Source: Pleodorina starrii (Eukaryota > Chlorophyta > Chlorophyceae > Chlamydomonadales > Volvocaceae). From it: a stretch of 64,000 nucleotides of DNA. Below the pieces are notes generated by a model. That model saw nothing but the letters and a program-made list of their open reading frames with translations, was not told the DNA's origin and ran no database searches. This document shows, piece by piece, positions 11,005 to 23,886 of the stretch (position 1 is its first letter; each line of letters begins with the position of its first letter). The position numbers were made by a program, and so were the translations under genes. The stretch is taken from assembly GCA_030267565.1 (NCBI GenBank), contig BRXU01000021.1:545501-609500 (forward strand). Direction: 5' to 3'.

Positions 11005-13885
11005 GACAGGGACAGGAGGGGGGGGAGGCATGTGCTGAGGGTGTGTGTGTGTGTTGTCACCCTGGGGCTGGCGCATGAGCATGCGGGATTGTCAACGTGC
11101 CCCTGGCAGCAGCTCTCCGTGAGGCCTCCTGGGGCAACTGCCGTACGTGGGAGGCCCCAGCTGAGAGCTTCCTTCCTGAGCCAAACGAGTGGACCGCGGT
11201 CGGTGTTGCGGTACAGGGCGGTGCTGCGAACGGGACACCCCAACCACGATGCTCGCGTGCATGGCAGTCCACAGCTGATGTGCAGTGCAGTGTGTTCTCC
11301 TGTGCGGTCATATTCAAGTGCGGTCATATACTTTGTGGCCTGCGGCAGCAGTACGTGTACTTGCATGGGGGTGCTGTACATGTGTACGCAAGGTACGGAA
11401 CCGATCGCGAAAGCGGAAGCGGACCCCCTCCTCTACTCGCCGGAGGAGGGATAGGGGCCTGCAGGGCGGCAGGCGCCTGTGGGGTTGGGCTGTGAGGCGC
11501 TTCCCACAATCCCACTCGGCCCAAGTTTCCGTCTGGGGTGCCGCATTGCCGAATCCTACGCGCGCATCCTGGCGCTGAACCTGTGCGGCTGGTGTGAACT
11601 GTGAAGGCACTGGACTCGCCAGCTGGGCTGTCGAGGCAGCGGTGCATGTGTGTCTTCCAAGAGCTCGCAAGTGGCTGGCGTGACATCTAGGTCCATGCAC
11701 CGGTCGTCCAGCTGGTCCCTTGGGGCCACCCAGCCCCCTTCCTGTCACCACGCCATCCATGTCTGCCCCGCCTGCCTGCCGCGAACTCCATGGCATAAAC
11801 CGTGACCAAACCGCGGGAAGCGGGCCCCCCGCGGGGAGCCGGGGACCCCCCGGAGCAGCCAAACTCAGGGAAAGCAAGTACCCCTCAGCCCCAGCAGAGG
11901 TAACTCCCATGTCCTGCCTTGGTCGCCGCTGCCTCGGCCTCACAACCCTCCTTGAAGCCCCGGGGTTGTGAGCCCGGGTCGGATCGCCCTCCGACAATCC
12001 GTATGTTGACGTCGCGGCTGCCTCCGCCCGTTTCCGGAGGTCTGCCTGTCAGCCTGTCTGCCCGTCTCTCTGCCGGTCTGTCCTGGGGTCTGGCGCCGGG
12101 TTTCGGCACTCTGACTCGTGACTCCTGGACTCGACGTGTCCAGGCGCAGCGAACCAGTCACATGACCGTACGGCGCTGTCGTACCCTCGGAGGACAACCC
12201 CTGAGCCCCACGAACTCCTCCTGCCCCTGAATCAATCAAGACCCAGCTTCAGCATCTGCATCAGCATGTCCTACAAACGAATTTGACCAAAGTCCCAGCT
12301 GTCCACTTGGGCAGATGCGCCCCCGCCCCTTCACCCGTTCCCAGACTGTCTCCCAGCCGGGTTGGTACAATGCCAGGTACTTTTATCCGCCCGGCGCCTT
12401 TCCGTTTCATGCCCCGACCGCAAATCTCCTGCCTCCACCCTGTTGCTGCTCTCGCCCCCCCGCCCGGGGTATCTTCTTTTTTACCCCCTCCCCCCCCCTC
12501 CACTCGCAAAAAATGAAGCGACCCGCCTCCACAGATAGGTCGCGACCGACATGCCGGAATATCGCCCCCTGGCCCCGTCCCCTTTGACGGCCCCACCGCT
12601 GGCTTTACCCTTTCTTCAAGGGTCTCAAGCCGTCTGCCGCCCGGGGAAGTGGTTTGCTCCCCTCATCTCGCTTGGCCGCCCCGCTTTGCTGGGCAGTTGC
12701 CTTGTTGGCAGGTCCCCGGCTCATACACCCCGCCGCACTCCTCACAGAGCCCCAGCTGCCGCCGCTGCGCCTTCGCCACCGCCACGTCCACCTGGCGAGC
12801 GCTCAGGACGGATGCGAGCATGATGGCCTGGAAGGGGTGGGTGCGGGGCGTCGGAGCCGGGTTGGGGTACGGGGCGGTGGGGTTGTGCTGGCGACCAGCG
12901 CCACACGAGGGAGAGCGCGGGCTGACGGTTACAGCCAGGCGTAGGGGAGGGGATATCGTTGGCTGGCTGACGCAAGTCGTATGCAGGTGTTGATTGAAGG
13001 GCACAGTAGCATGCACCGGTGCGTTTCGTCGGCCTGGCACGCACGGGCGGGAACAGGAGCGGGCGATGGGCGGCCGAGGGTGTCCCGGCGGGTCGGCGGG
13101 TCTCAGGCCCCGGTTTCCGACGATGGCCGTATCCAAACCACAAGGGTGCTTCTCGCTGCCGCTGCAGAGATTATGCGCGCATGCTTACCCCAAACACAAG
13201 CCCCGCGATTTGGTCTAGCGTCCATGCGGGCATGGCATCCATGGCGCCAGCACGGACAACCCATTTATTTTGGCTGGGCCTCCTGATGTGCGAGCTGACT
13301 GGTTGAAGTCCATGCGATAATACATCTCGCCTGCATCATAAGGCACACGAAGGCTTACAGAGTGGAGGCCTGCTTTGTCATATGCCCACAAGCTACACTG
13401 CACACCTCGTGAATGAGCAATTGGGCACACATACTGTAGTTACTGTCATGTGACGGTGGATTAGTGTTTCATGTCGCCGCCCGGACACCCCACAGGTGGA
13501 AAGGCAAGAGCGGAGGGACGTTGTCATTTCACGTGGACTTTACACGACTCTTGTGGATAGGGAATACTTCAAGGGATGGTATGCATAGAGCTAGGTGGGA
13601 GACAGTGTAGGCGTTCGGTACGATACAAAGAGTTGTTTTTGGTGCAGAACGGAGAGACGTAGATTTTTTGCTCTGATATTCACTCCGTTCCCATGTATTT
13701 GCTCAATATGGCTGTTAGACTGGACTTGGTACTTTAGCTTTTCACTGCAGGCAGCCCCGACGCCCGCCTTTGACTTGTTGACTTACATCCCTTTGTACCG
13801 AAACTTTGGGCTGCTGGAATATGACTTTTACTTGATGTAATGTCAAGGGTTCAACGCGTATCGCCGGTAGCGCACGGTCGTTGTG
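11005..13885. other. Gene-poor stretch between bZIP-like gene and gene 3
   Basis: This 2.9 kb begins with the 3' UTR of the bZIP-like gene. I found no convincing exon chain on either strand. Open frames here lack matching splice phases and look compositional. The only plus-strand TGTAA is at 13836-13840, immediately before gene 3, so either the upstream UTR is very long or it uses another signal. GC falls after about 13270, consistent with the promoter and leader of gene 3. Confidence 0.35.
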
Positions 13886-16800
13886 ATGGGCCTGTTGTCC
13901 CGACAGCTATCCTCTGGAAGTGCCGCCAGCAATGGGGACCTTGATGATCCGATGCACATCTTGCACCACGTGGAGCATGCTGGCATGGAAGTGACATTTT
14001 CGCAAACAGAGGTCCAGAAAGCAACAATGTCTACTCAGCGGGGCGCAGTCCTCGAGATACAGCTTGCCTTGGAGAAGCTGGAACATAAGATATCGGCCGA
14101 TGCACATGCGACCCGGCTTTCGGAGTTGCGGTCCAAGCAACGTCTGGTCGAGTCGCTGTCGCAGCCCCCGCCTCCAGCCGGACAGCTCTTCGCACCCACA
14201 GCGCAAGTTGCGGGAGCACAGTTCTCCCCCGAACGTGTTCCGCGGCCCATCGCCCTCAACGACATCCTACACGGCCTCAGGCACTCGCCTTCTCCAAGAG
14301 CCCGGCCGCCCACCGCTTGGCCGGCCTCCCCATCAACCCGCAGCGTATCCCCACGCACGCTGCACTTCACCGGCGCCATGCCAACGCCCGCAGCGGCGGC
14401 CGCGCCCTTGCAGCCCCCTGGACAGCGGTCAGACCTGCCTTATTCTTCGTCGTCGGGGCTGAGCCAGGCGTCCACTCCTCAGCAGGTAAGCGGCCCCCGC
14501 CTGACCAACAGCGTGGCACATGCACAAACGCCAAAGCATCCTCATGAGCACAACCACACCAGCGGTACATCACCGCTGTAGATGAACGAAAGGTTTTACT
14601 CTGGACCCAAATGGGTTGTATTAATGTTAGTGCTCAGGAGCGGTTGCGGAGATCCTCGTAGCCAATGAAGTCTCCAATTTCACATCCTCCGTCTGCCCGC
14701 ACGTCACAACCAGCCCACAACCAGCAACCGCGCGCGCACAGTCGCACCAAAGCGAGACTCCCGGCGCTGGCGACCTGACTCCGCGATCCCGTGCCCCTCA
14801 TGCAGAACTCCCGCTCTCCTGACCGCCTCGCTAGGGCAAGAGGCCGCAGACCCTCCTCCTCGGGCGCCGCCACCGAAGCCACGGCCGCCGCCACGGCGCA
14901 GGGATGGAGGCGGGACGGGGAGGGGATGGCACCGCACCGATCCCTCTCGCCGCCGCTGCTGCAGCAGCAGCAGCTTCAACAGCACAGTCACCATCATCAT
15001 CATCACCATCACCATCGCCAGCCGTCTTCTCTGGAGCCGATGCAAGTCCGGTCCCAGTCCGCAGGCAGGCGGTACATGTCCCCGGGGTCCGCAGCTGCAA
15101 GCGGCGGCGGCGGCAGTTACAGCGCGCGCCACCGCAGCAGCGGCGGCGGCGGAAGCGGAAGCGGCGGCGGCGGCAAGTGGACCAGCCGCTCTCGATCCTC
15201 CGCGGCTGGGGCCACGCCTGGCAGCTCCAGGGGGGCCCAGGGCGCCAACCTAAGCAACCTTGACTCCATTCTCCGGGGCTTGGGCGCCCCCGGCGGTGGC
15301 GGCACGACGGCGGCGGCGGGTCAGGCCGCGCAGCGGAACGACAATGCCAGCGGCGGTGACGGAGGCTCGCGGGGACGCTACATGGCGCCGCACCGCGATG
15401 GCTACGAGGACAATGGCGCAGCGTACGGGGACGCAGGCGGCGGCAGCGGCAGCGGCTATCGGGCCGCTCGTCCCCATTCCGCCGGCTCGTTTGCCACCGC
15501 ACGCCAGCGGCAGCCGTCGTCCCCAGCGCCGAGCGCTGCCGCGGCCTACCGGGTGGCCGGGGCCGCCGCCGCCGCCGCCACCGCCGCGCGCCCCTGGTCT
15601 GCCCCTCGCTCTGTGGGCCCTGCGTCATCGTACTTGTCGCCACAGGCGCCCTCGCCGTTGGCGGCGGCGGCGGCCGCGGCCCACGCGTCAGCTCCCTGGA
15701 TGCCCGGCCTCGGCGGTCCCGGGCCCGGACCGCAGCCCCCGCTCGGCCGCCGCAGTCCCAGCGTCCTTTTCTTCGCCAAGCAGCAGCCCCTGGGCGGCAG
15801 CGTCCCCGGCCGCACCCCCGCCTCGCCGTCGCTCTTGGCCATGACCGCGCCCCTCAGCCGCGCACGCGCGGCCGCCGGTGCTGCGACCGCAGCGGCGGCG
15901 GCGCCGCCGGCCCACCGCGCCGGGCGCTCCGCCAGCTCCCAGCCCGCCGCCCGCCATCTCCAGCACCCCCACAATCACCACCAGCGGCAGCACCGCCCGC
16001 CAGCTGGGTCCATCAACGAGTCGCTGCTCGGCCACGCGGCGGCGGCGCAGCGCCTGCAGACTCAGCTCCTGGAGGATACCATCACTGACGGCGCCGCCGG
16101 GGCGGGCCTGTCGGCTTCACCCCTGCGTCCGCCGCCGCCGCCGACGTCACCGCCGCCGCCGCCGCCGCCGCGGTACGACGCCGTTATATACGGCAGAGGC
16201 GGCAGCGCCGCCGTTGACGGCGGCACGCTGTTTGAGGTCGAGAGCTTGGGTATGTACGGCGCAGTTGGCGCGGCGTCGCCGCTGCGGCGGCCTGACGCCA
16301 GGCTGGGCGGCAGCGGCGGCGTCGGGAGCTCCGTACGGATGGTGGAGGCACTGCTGGGGGACCACCTGGAGGAGCTGGGCTCCGTGACGGGACCGGCGTA
16401 CGGACATGATGTACGGACATGGGCGGTTGGCGGCCTCGTGTCGCCGCAGCGGGTTCCGCCTTTGCCGCCCACCGTGCTGTTCTCGCCCGGAGTAGCAGCA
16501 ACAGCGGCAGCACCTGGGTCGGGGGCCGCGGCTTCGCCGCTGCAATCTGCGCCGCGCACTGGCGCCGGCCCGCAGGGCCACCTGCTGCACCCCTTCATCG
16601 TGCCATCGGGCCCGCTGTGGCCGTCTGCCGCTGGCGCTGGCGCCGGCAGCCCCGCGGGCCTCGGGTCGAGCAAGCAGCCCCAGCAGCAGCAGCAGCAGCA
16701 GCCGCAGTCGCCGCGGCAAGTCCTCTCGCCGCGGCAACAGTCGCCGCAGGGGAGTGCGCGCCGCGGCGGCGCCAGCATTGATGGCGGCGGCGGCGGCTCG

Positions 16801-19800
16801 CCGCGGCAGCCGCAGGGCCTTGCGGCGGCCGTCGCCGCCGGCGGCGGCAGCCGCCGCAGCTCCCCCGGCGGCGGCGGTGGCGGCGGCGGCAGCATGGGTG
16901 ATAGTGGCGCGGGCTCAAGCCCTGAGCGCGGCGCGCAGGGCCTGCACGCGCTGCTGTCGTTTCTGCAGCAGAAGTTCCAGTTGAGGTGGGAGAGGCGGCG
17001 CGCCGCGCGGGCTCTGGACGGGTGGCGCCGCGCGGCGGGGGGCTCGAGTGGCGGCGGCAGCAGCGGCAGCGCCGGCGCCGGTGTTTACCGTGGGGTGCGC
17101 GGGCAGGAGGCGTCGGCGGCGTCGGCAGGCGGCAGCCCGGGATCAACACGGCTGGGGCGATACGGTAAGGCCGCGGATAGGTGCCGCGGATCGGTCTCCG
17201 AAACCGCGTGCCGCGCCCACGTGTGTCAGCTCCCCCGCGCTCACTCGCAGCGCGGTCACTCATGAGTCGTCGGGCACACGGGCAGGTTATCGGCATCGGG
17301 ACGCACGGTATCGGGGCGTATGGCATCGAGGCGCACTGCCGTGCCCCTTGTCAGGGAAGCACGCCGTCTCGGGTCGAGGGGCCGAACCGGCCCCTTGGGA
17401 GGTCGCGCGAGTATCTGGCCCGGTGGCCACTGGTATCAAAGGCGCGCTCTCCAAACCACCGCGTGTGGCCTTCTCGCCTTTCGTCCGTTGTCCCGTCCTC
17501 CTATCCCGGCGCAGCGACAGCTGAGATGATGATAAGAGGGCTGGAATTGTGTATAGCGCGCATGGCTGGCGTTGTGCATACGGTAGCTTGCAACATGTCT
17601 GTGCACCATCGGTTTCGAGCGGTGCTGTTCTTCGCCTTCGTCTGGTCCTTAACGAATGGCCAATCCATGCCAATTCATGTCTTGCTGCGCCGGAACACTC
17701 CTGCGCCTGCTGCGCCGCCTACTCCCTGCCGCGTAGCGCCTGATCCCGCACCTGCCCTGCCCCCCGCGTTCCTTTGCGCCTGCGTGCCGGCGTGTTTCCG
17801 TTCTCCGTGATGTGTGCGAACGATGCGCGCAGACTCTCCCAACTCGCGAGGAGCCAGCCCCAGCGACAGCGCGTTCGGGGGCAGCAGCAGCGGTGCCGCC
17901 ATCGGCGGCGGCGGCGCAGCGGCGGCGCAGTGGCGGCGCTCCGTCAGCCCGACTGGCTCCACGGCGCGGTGAGAGGCTACCGGGGAAGTGCATTGAGTCG
18001 GCCTGGGCGCATTGGCAGCGAGCCGGCAAGCTTGCGCTCAGCGCCCCGGCACAGAGCAATGACGGGGTTGCCGTAGCTGACTGCCCACTTCCTTGCCTGC
18101 CTGCCTGCCTGTCAGCATGTCAGCCTGAATGAATGATGAATGAACGAATGAGTGAGTGAACGAGCGAATGAATGAATGAATGATTACGAGTGAGGGCTTA
18201 CCTGACGTTAAAGCACTCGCGCCTCATATGGCCTCTGCGCGGCGGCCACAGCCCCGGCTCAGACCTCGACAGTGCTTTGCGCAGGTCCCGAAGCGCTCCA
18301 CTCTCCCTGCACAGCAGCGACGAGCCCGCTGTCATCTGATCCTCTCCGCCGGGGTCTGGGCGCCCGGCAGTCCTTTGCCTGCCGGAGAGTCCACGTACCC
18401 TGCGAATGACGGCCTTGCCGAAAGCTTTATAAGTGCAAGCATGGCAGGAAAAGCCGCGGGGAGGGGCTCTCTGAACCACGTTTCAAGTTGTGCTGCCCTT
18501 CCCCCGGCTCCCGGTGCAGGCCCGCGCTTTTCACTGATCTGAAAGTTGATGTTGGTGGTAGCGGCGCTGGCGGCAGCGGCGTAAACGTCGCATCGTCGTA
18601 CGCCCGCGGCTCTGTGGCGGGCGGCCCAGCGCCGGCCGCCAGCGGCGTCCGCGGCGGCGGCGCCTACTCGCCCAGCGCCGGGTCTTCTCCGGGCGGCGGC
18701 GGCGGCGGCGGTGACCTGCAGCGACGGAAGGCCGGCGGCTCCGCTACCTACTCTTCGGCATCGGCGTCGTCGCCGGGGCCGCCGCCGGCGGCGGCGGCGG
18801 CACGGCCCATGCGACAGCCTGCTGTGGCGCCGCTGCATCCCCAGGATCTGCTGCCGCCGCCACTGCACGCGCGCCGGCGCGGGCAGCAAGTTGAGGAGGG
18901 CTACGAGTACGAGGAGGACAACGATGAACAGTGGGAGGCGGCGCAGCGGCGGCGGGCGGCGCAGCAGCGCCAGCAGGCGGCGCAGCGGCAGCAACGTCAG
19001 TATCAGGATGAGGACCGGGAGTACCGCCGTATCCAGCAGCTGGAGCGGGAGGTGGAGCTTGCCAGGCGGCAGCAGGAGCAGCTGATGCGGCAGCAGCAGC
19101 AGGAGCAGCACCATACCCAGCTGCATCAGCTGCAGCACCAGCTGCAGCAGCTGCAGGAGCAGCTGGTGCAGCACCACCGCCAACAGCAGGAGCAGCTGCA
19201 GCAGCTGCAGCAGCGCCAGCAGCAGCAGCTACAGAACCCGCGGTCGCTGTCTCCGGAGCCGATGCCGCGGCGCGGCACCAGCGCCGCCGGAGGCGGCAGC
19301 GGCGGCGGCGGCAACGGCGGCGGCATGGGAACGGGCATGCCGCCGCGACCCAGGTCGGTGGGGCGTGGTCCCACCGTCAGCTTTGCGCCACAGCCAGCTC
19401 GAGCCGCACCGGTGGCGCGTTCGACAGCCGCCGCTGCCGCCGCCGGTGGGATGGCTGCGCCTGTGTCACCTGGCGCGGCAAGGGCCGCCGCCGTGGCGCC
19501 GGCGCCGCCGCCGCAGCTGCTGGGGGTGGCTGTGTCATCGCCCGCTACCAGCAAAGCCGCTTTCCGTGATCTGCACGATATGGTGGGTGAAGGGGCTAAG
19601 AAGGAGAAGGAAGGAAAGAAAGGAGGGAGCAATGCGCGGCGACCAGCCCGAACCGGGCGGGTGATGGGCGAGTGATGGTTAGAGGGGCCGACCTGGGGCA
19701 TAAAACACTGGGACAAATCAGCCGAATAACTGACTGACCTGGCAACTGGCAACTGCCAACTGCTCACCCCCAGGTCGGTGAGATGGAGCGGCTGCTCTCC

Positions 19801-21988
19801 GCCATGAATGACGACGTGGCTGGGGCCGCCGCGGCAGCGGCGGGCACCCCCGCGCGGGCCGCCGGCGGCGGCGGAAGGGCCGGCGCCGCTGCGCAGCCCG
19901 CTGTTGGCGCTCGCGGGGCGGCCGCCGCCGTGTCGTCCCGCACACATCTGAGCCCACAGTCCCGCGCGCACCCCCCTTCTCCGGGCCTGCGCGGCAGTAG
20001 CCCCGCCCGCGGGTACGGCAGCAGCACTACCGCCGCCGCCGCGTCATGGCAGCCGAACCCGGCGTATCAGGCATCGCCGCTGGCGCCGGCGCAGCAGCAG
20101 CAGCAAGCGGCGGTCGGATCTCGGGCGCCGAGCGCCGGCCGCAGCGGCGGCGCGCGGGGCTCTCTGGCGGGCCCCTTCGCGACTGCTGCAGCGGCGGGGA
20201 ACAGCAGTGGAGGTGGTGGCGGCAGTGGGAGCAGCAGCGGCGGCGGCGGCGGTGGCAGTGGGGGTGGTCGCCTGGCCTGGGCCCCGGGGGCCCGGAGTGG
20301 CGGGACTGGGGCTCCGCCGCCTGCTGTGAAGCGAGGCATCAAGGCCGCCAGCGCGGGCGGCGTCCTGGGGACAACGACGGCGGCTGCCAGCGGCGCCGCG
20401 GGCGGCAGCGGTGGCGGCGGCGGCGGTAGGCTGAGTAAGTGGATGAGACAGGGTCCTGGTGATGCGCATGGATGTGACTGGTTTGCGTCCTGTCCGTCCG
20501 GGGGATCTCGGGCGGCGAGCGCGTCAGTGACTTGGAGGCGCGGGGCGCTGCTGCCGCCGGCGGAGGCCGGAGGCCCTGCCGACTTGGAGGGAAAACACAA
20601 CAGTTCAAAACAGCTGAAAAGAGGTGGCTGGATGGAACTTGATTGTCCGGTCTGGGGTGGGTTAGGCCTGGCAGCATTCTTGCACTCGCGTGCGGTGGCC
20701 GCTCCCGAGCCGCTGACCGTCTGGCGGCCCCGGTAGTCTGAGAGGCAAACAACAACCGAAGCCAAAGCCAAAGTTGCGGCCGTCTGCCGTACGATGTCTT
20801 GCTTGCTACCGTTACCAGCCACCGCTTCTGACCGCCTGCTTTAGGGTTAGCCTCGACCCACACAACCACCCACCCAGCCCTGCCGCCGCTCCACTCCAAT
20901 CCCATCCAATCCAATCCCATTTCTCCCTCCTGCCACCTCCAGGCCCCGCCGCGAGGACCGAAGAGAACATACGACTCAAGAAACAGCAGCTGCAACAGCT
21001 GCAGCAGCAACTACACGACCTGGAGCGCAGTCCGGCCGGCAAGGCCGCCGCCGCTGCCGCCCCCGCACCCGCCCCCGCACCCGCGGTGACGGTGACGGCT
21101 GCACCGCCGTCGGCGCACCAGGCCTCTCCCAACCGCGCACGCGCCGTCACCGGCGGCGGCGGCGCCTCCGCCACGGACGTTATGTCGGACCAGCTCCAGG
21201 AGATGCGCGCCAGCATACGGCGCATCGAGCAGCAGATGTGGGGCGCCGCCACCGCTACCCAATCGCTTGCGCGCGGCGTCGCCGCGGCCGCTGCCGCCAT
21301 CCCCCTAGTCGACGCGAGCTCGCTGTCCGCGTCCGCGCACTACCCCACACGCCAGCAGCAGCAGCAGCAGGCGCCGCCGACGCGGCCGTACGATATGGGC
21401 CTGCCGCCATACAGCAACGAGGCGGCCAGGGCGTGGCGGTCGGCCGGCGTTGCGCGGTTCACCGACGGGCAGCTCCGCGCCAGCGGCGGCGGCGGCGGCG
21501 GTGCCGTCGCCGGTTCAGCGGCGGCGGCGGCGGATGACGGCGACCCGACGCACAGCGCCCGCAGCCTCTCCCTCCAAAACAGCTTCTCCTTCCAAGACGG
21601 CTTCCTGTCGCGAACCGGCGACGGAGCCGGTGCCGTCAGCAGCAGCGGCGGCGGCAGCGGCAGCTCCGCTGCCGCCCGCAGCCTCAGCGGCGCCGGCCGC
21701 AAGGCCGGCGGCAGACCCGCCTTTGGCAGTGGCGGCGGCGGCGGCGGCGGCTGGAGCAGCGGCGCCGCCGCCTCGCCGTCCGGCCCCCGGTCCCCCTCCG
21801 GCCCCCCGGGTGTGACTCGCCACGTGGACGCATTGGAGGCTCAGCTTCTGGAGGAGCTTGGGGAGCTGGAGGACGCGCTGCAGCACCTCAAGACGAACAC
21901 GGGCAAGGTGGTGGGAGCGGGGCTGAGCCCGGGGCCGGGCGCGGGGAGGTCAAGCTCGTGGGCTGGCGTGGGGACGGCCCGCTGGTGA
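13886..21988 (+). CDS. Large low-complexity coiled-coil protein with an SFI1-like motif, six exons
   Basis: Exons 13886-14485, 14806-17164, 17833-17968, 18520-19582, 19774-20434 and 20943-21988. Every junction is GT-AG and phases match throughout (5865 nt, 1954 residues), which strongly supports the model. The N-terminus (MGLLSRQLSSGSAASNG) leads to a helical stretch with EIQLALEKLEHKI. Exon 2 is Ala/Gly/Pro/Ser-rich. Near residues 922-950 it has FLQQKFQLRWERRRAARALD followed by GWRRAA, like a single SFI1-type centrin-binding repeat. Exon 4 has a long Gln/Arg/Glu coiled coil, and exon 6 two more (ENIRLKKQQLQQLQQQLHDL; ALEAQLLEELGELEDAL). No enzymatic domain is visible. A cytoskeletal or centriolar scaffold is a guess from composition. 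Confidence 0.75.
18119..18186 (+). repeat. GAAT/GAAC tetranucleotide microsatellite in intron
   Basis: Degenerate (TGAA)n copies in intron 17969-18519 of gene 3, preceded by a short (TGCC)n run at about 18096-18112. Confidence 0.7.
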
Positions 21989-23724
21989 TTTTCGCGGCAC
22001 CGGCGACCTGACTTGACCTGGTCTGACCTGACCTGACGTGTGGCCCGGGTGAGGGTGAGGGTGATGGAGGCGGCGTGGTGGGGTTGGCGGTGGGGGCAGG
22101 TGGGGGCGCGTCTGCTGGGTGGGGCTACGGCGGCGCACGTCTCTTCGGGGAGGCAGGTAATGTGAGCAGGCTGGGTGCTTCGTCAGTAACTGGATCGTGT
22201 CGATGGCGGTCCAGGAAAGCGCCAAGGGGAGGGGGCCGGGTGTGGCGGATGGAGCCCAGGGAGGGAGGGAGGGGGGCATGTGATGGGAGGTCGCGCGGCG
22301 GTGTATTTATGGACAGTCGGCGGTGTCGGACCTTCGCAGTGGCGGTGCCGGCCCGTCGGACTGCAGCTGCCGATGCGTCGTCGAGGCGCCGCCGCAGAGG
22401 CGTGTCCCGAGCTTTGTGTGTGTGTGTGTGGGGGGGTGCTGACGTGCTGCGCTTCGTAGCTCTCTCTGCGAACATATTACCCCGGTCTCAAACACGTAGC
22501 GCGCGCGGCTAAAGCAGCGCCGGTTCATTGCCCGGTAAATTACACATGTGTGTCGCGGCGTGACGTGGTTTTGGAGCATGAACAAGTAAATGCGTTTTTC
22601 TGGCTCGGCCGGCTGCCCTCCGACGAGTCGAGGCGCGCGGGGTCAAGTGGGTGGGGCCGGAAGGTCGTAACTGAAGCAGCGGGGTCACAACGGGTGCCTT
22701 CGGCGCCCAATGTCTGGAAGTGAGCGAGCGAGGTGATTCGTCCCTGCGCTGGCCCGGCAGCTGAGAGTGGCCAGCGATGGGGGAAGTGGCCGCCACACAA
22801 GTGCCCGCCACTGCCGTGGACGTCCGCTGGATTTCGGGGTCCGGCCCGGTCTCGCGCGTGGTCGGGCGCCGTCATGGGGACCAAGGGCTGTCTCCGGACG
22901 GCGGCGGCGAGAATCTGGGAGCGCTTTTGGGCCGCGCCAATCGTGTTATGGGTTACCGCACATACGCTCGGTGTGCTCGAAAGGGCGACAAGACGCGGGC
23001 AACAGGGAAAATGTCGCGACAGCCGTGAAAGGTTGGCGAGATTGCGTGTGTATGTGTTTGCGTGCGTGGGATGACCGTTTCGGCGGCGGCCTTGCTACCG
23101 TCGCCAGTGCTGGCTGCTGGGCGGGTACCGGTATCTAAGTGTGCAAATCGGGCCGCGCCACCCAGTCGTCAGTCCAGTCGCACAGCAGCTACCGGTAGCT
23201 GTATCTGGGGGAGGGTGCTACCGGTACCAGCTATCGGTACCCGGCTGCGGGCAGCTGCTCCAAAAGTACGGTACATCCCACCTCACATCAGTAATGGATG
23301 GAGGCGGGGCATTCGCGCGTGCGCTCAGGGTGTATGGCCATGCGTTGCGTTGCGATGCGATGCGCTGGTACGGTGTGCAGCTGCCCCCGCCAAGCCCAGT
23401 CGTGTACCTGCGCGTGCGGGGCAGTCGCGTGTGCGGCCGTGCCGGTTCATCCCCACACGGCTAGTTCACCCGCTGCTGTACATCCGCTAGGGCTCAGGAC
23501 GGAGCTGGTCTGTATCTAATCGGGGTTCTAGGCTCTCACATATACTGTCGGTACCGCGCGTGCTTGTATGTCGTGTTCTACGGGAGGATACGTGCATGTA
23601 CGATACCGGTATGTGGATCGGGACGGGTCTTTGGCTGTGTTACTATTTGAGAGCCCTCGGCCTTAAGGCTTGAGGGCTGTACAGCATTGTCTGCGCGAAG
23701 GTGCAAGGGGTTGCTCGAATGGAG
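21989..23724 (+). other. Presumed 3' UTR of gene 3, no coding signal
   Basis: No exon chain is seen on either strand. The first plus-strand TGTAA after the gene 3 stop is at 23725, which would give a 1.74-kb 3' UTR. Isolated ACCGGT/GGTACC-like words recur at 23080-23250 without a clear repeat structure. Confidence 0.4.
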
Positions 23725-23729
23725 TGTAA
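23725..23729 (+). terminator. TGTAA, candidate polyadenylation signal of gene 3
   Basis: First plus-strand TGTAA downstream of the stop at 21988. It lies 157 bp from the minus-strand signal of the convergent gene 4. Confidence 0.45.
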
Positions 23730-23881
23730 GTGTGTGTCGCTGCCGTAGCGCTGTAGTGTGCTACACCTCGTTCTCTCTCTCTCTCTGCAGTGACCTCCGG
23801 GGGGGAAGGCTCGTTCTTCCCATAATACGCTGCGCGAACAGTCGCTGTGTACTGCGGCCCCGCGCAAGCTTGCATGGCCAG

Positions 23882-23886
23882 TTACA
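23882..23886 (-). terminator. TGTAA (minus strand), candidate polyadenylation signal of gene 4
   Basis: TTACA on the plus strand reads TGTAA on the minus strand, 1.2 kb after the gene 4 stop at 25092. No other TTACA lies between 23886 and 25092. Confidence 0.45.

Noticed and set aside
14831..15643. Arg/Ala/Gly-rich reverse-strand frames across gene 3
   Set aside because: Shadows of GC-rich low-complexity exons; the plus-strand model has six phase-consistent junctions.
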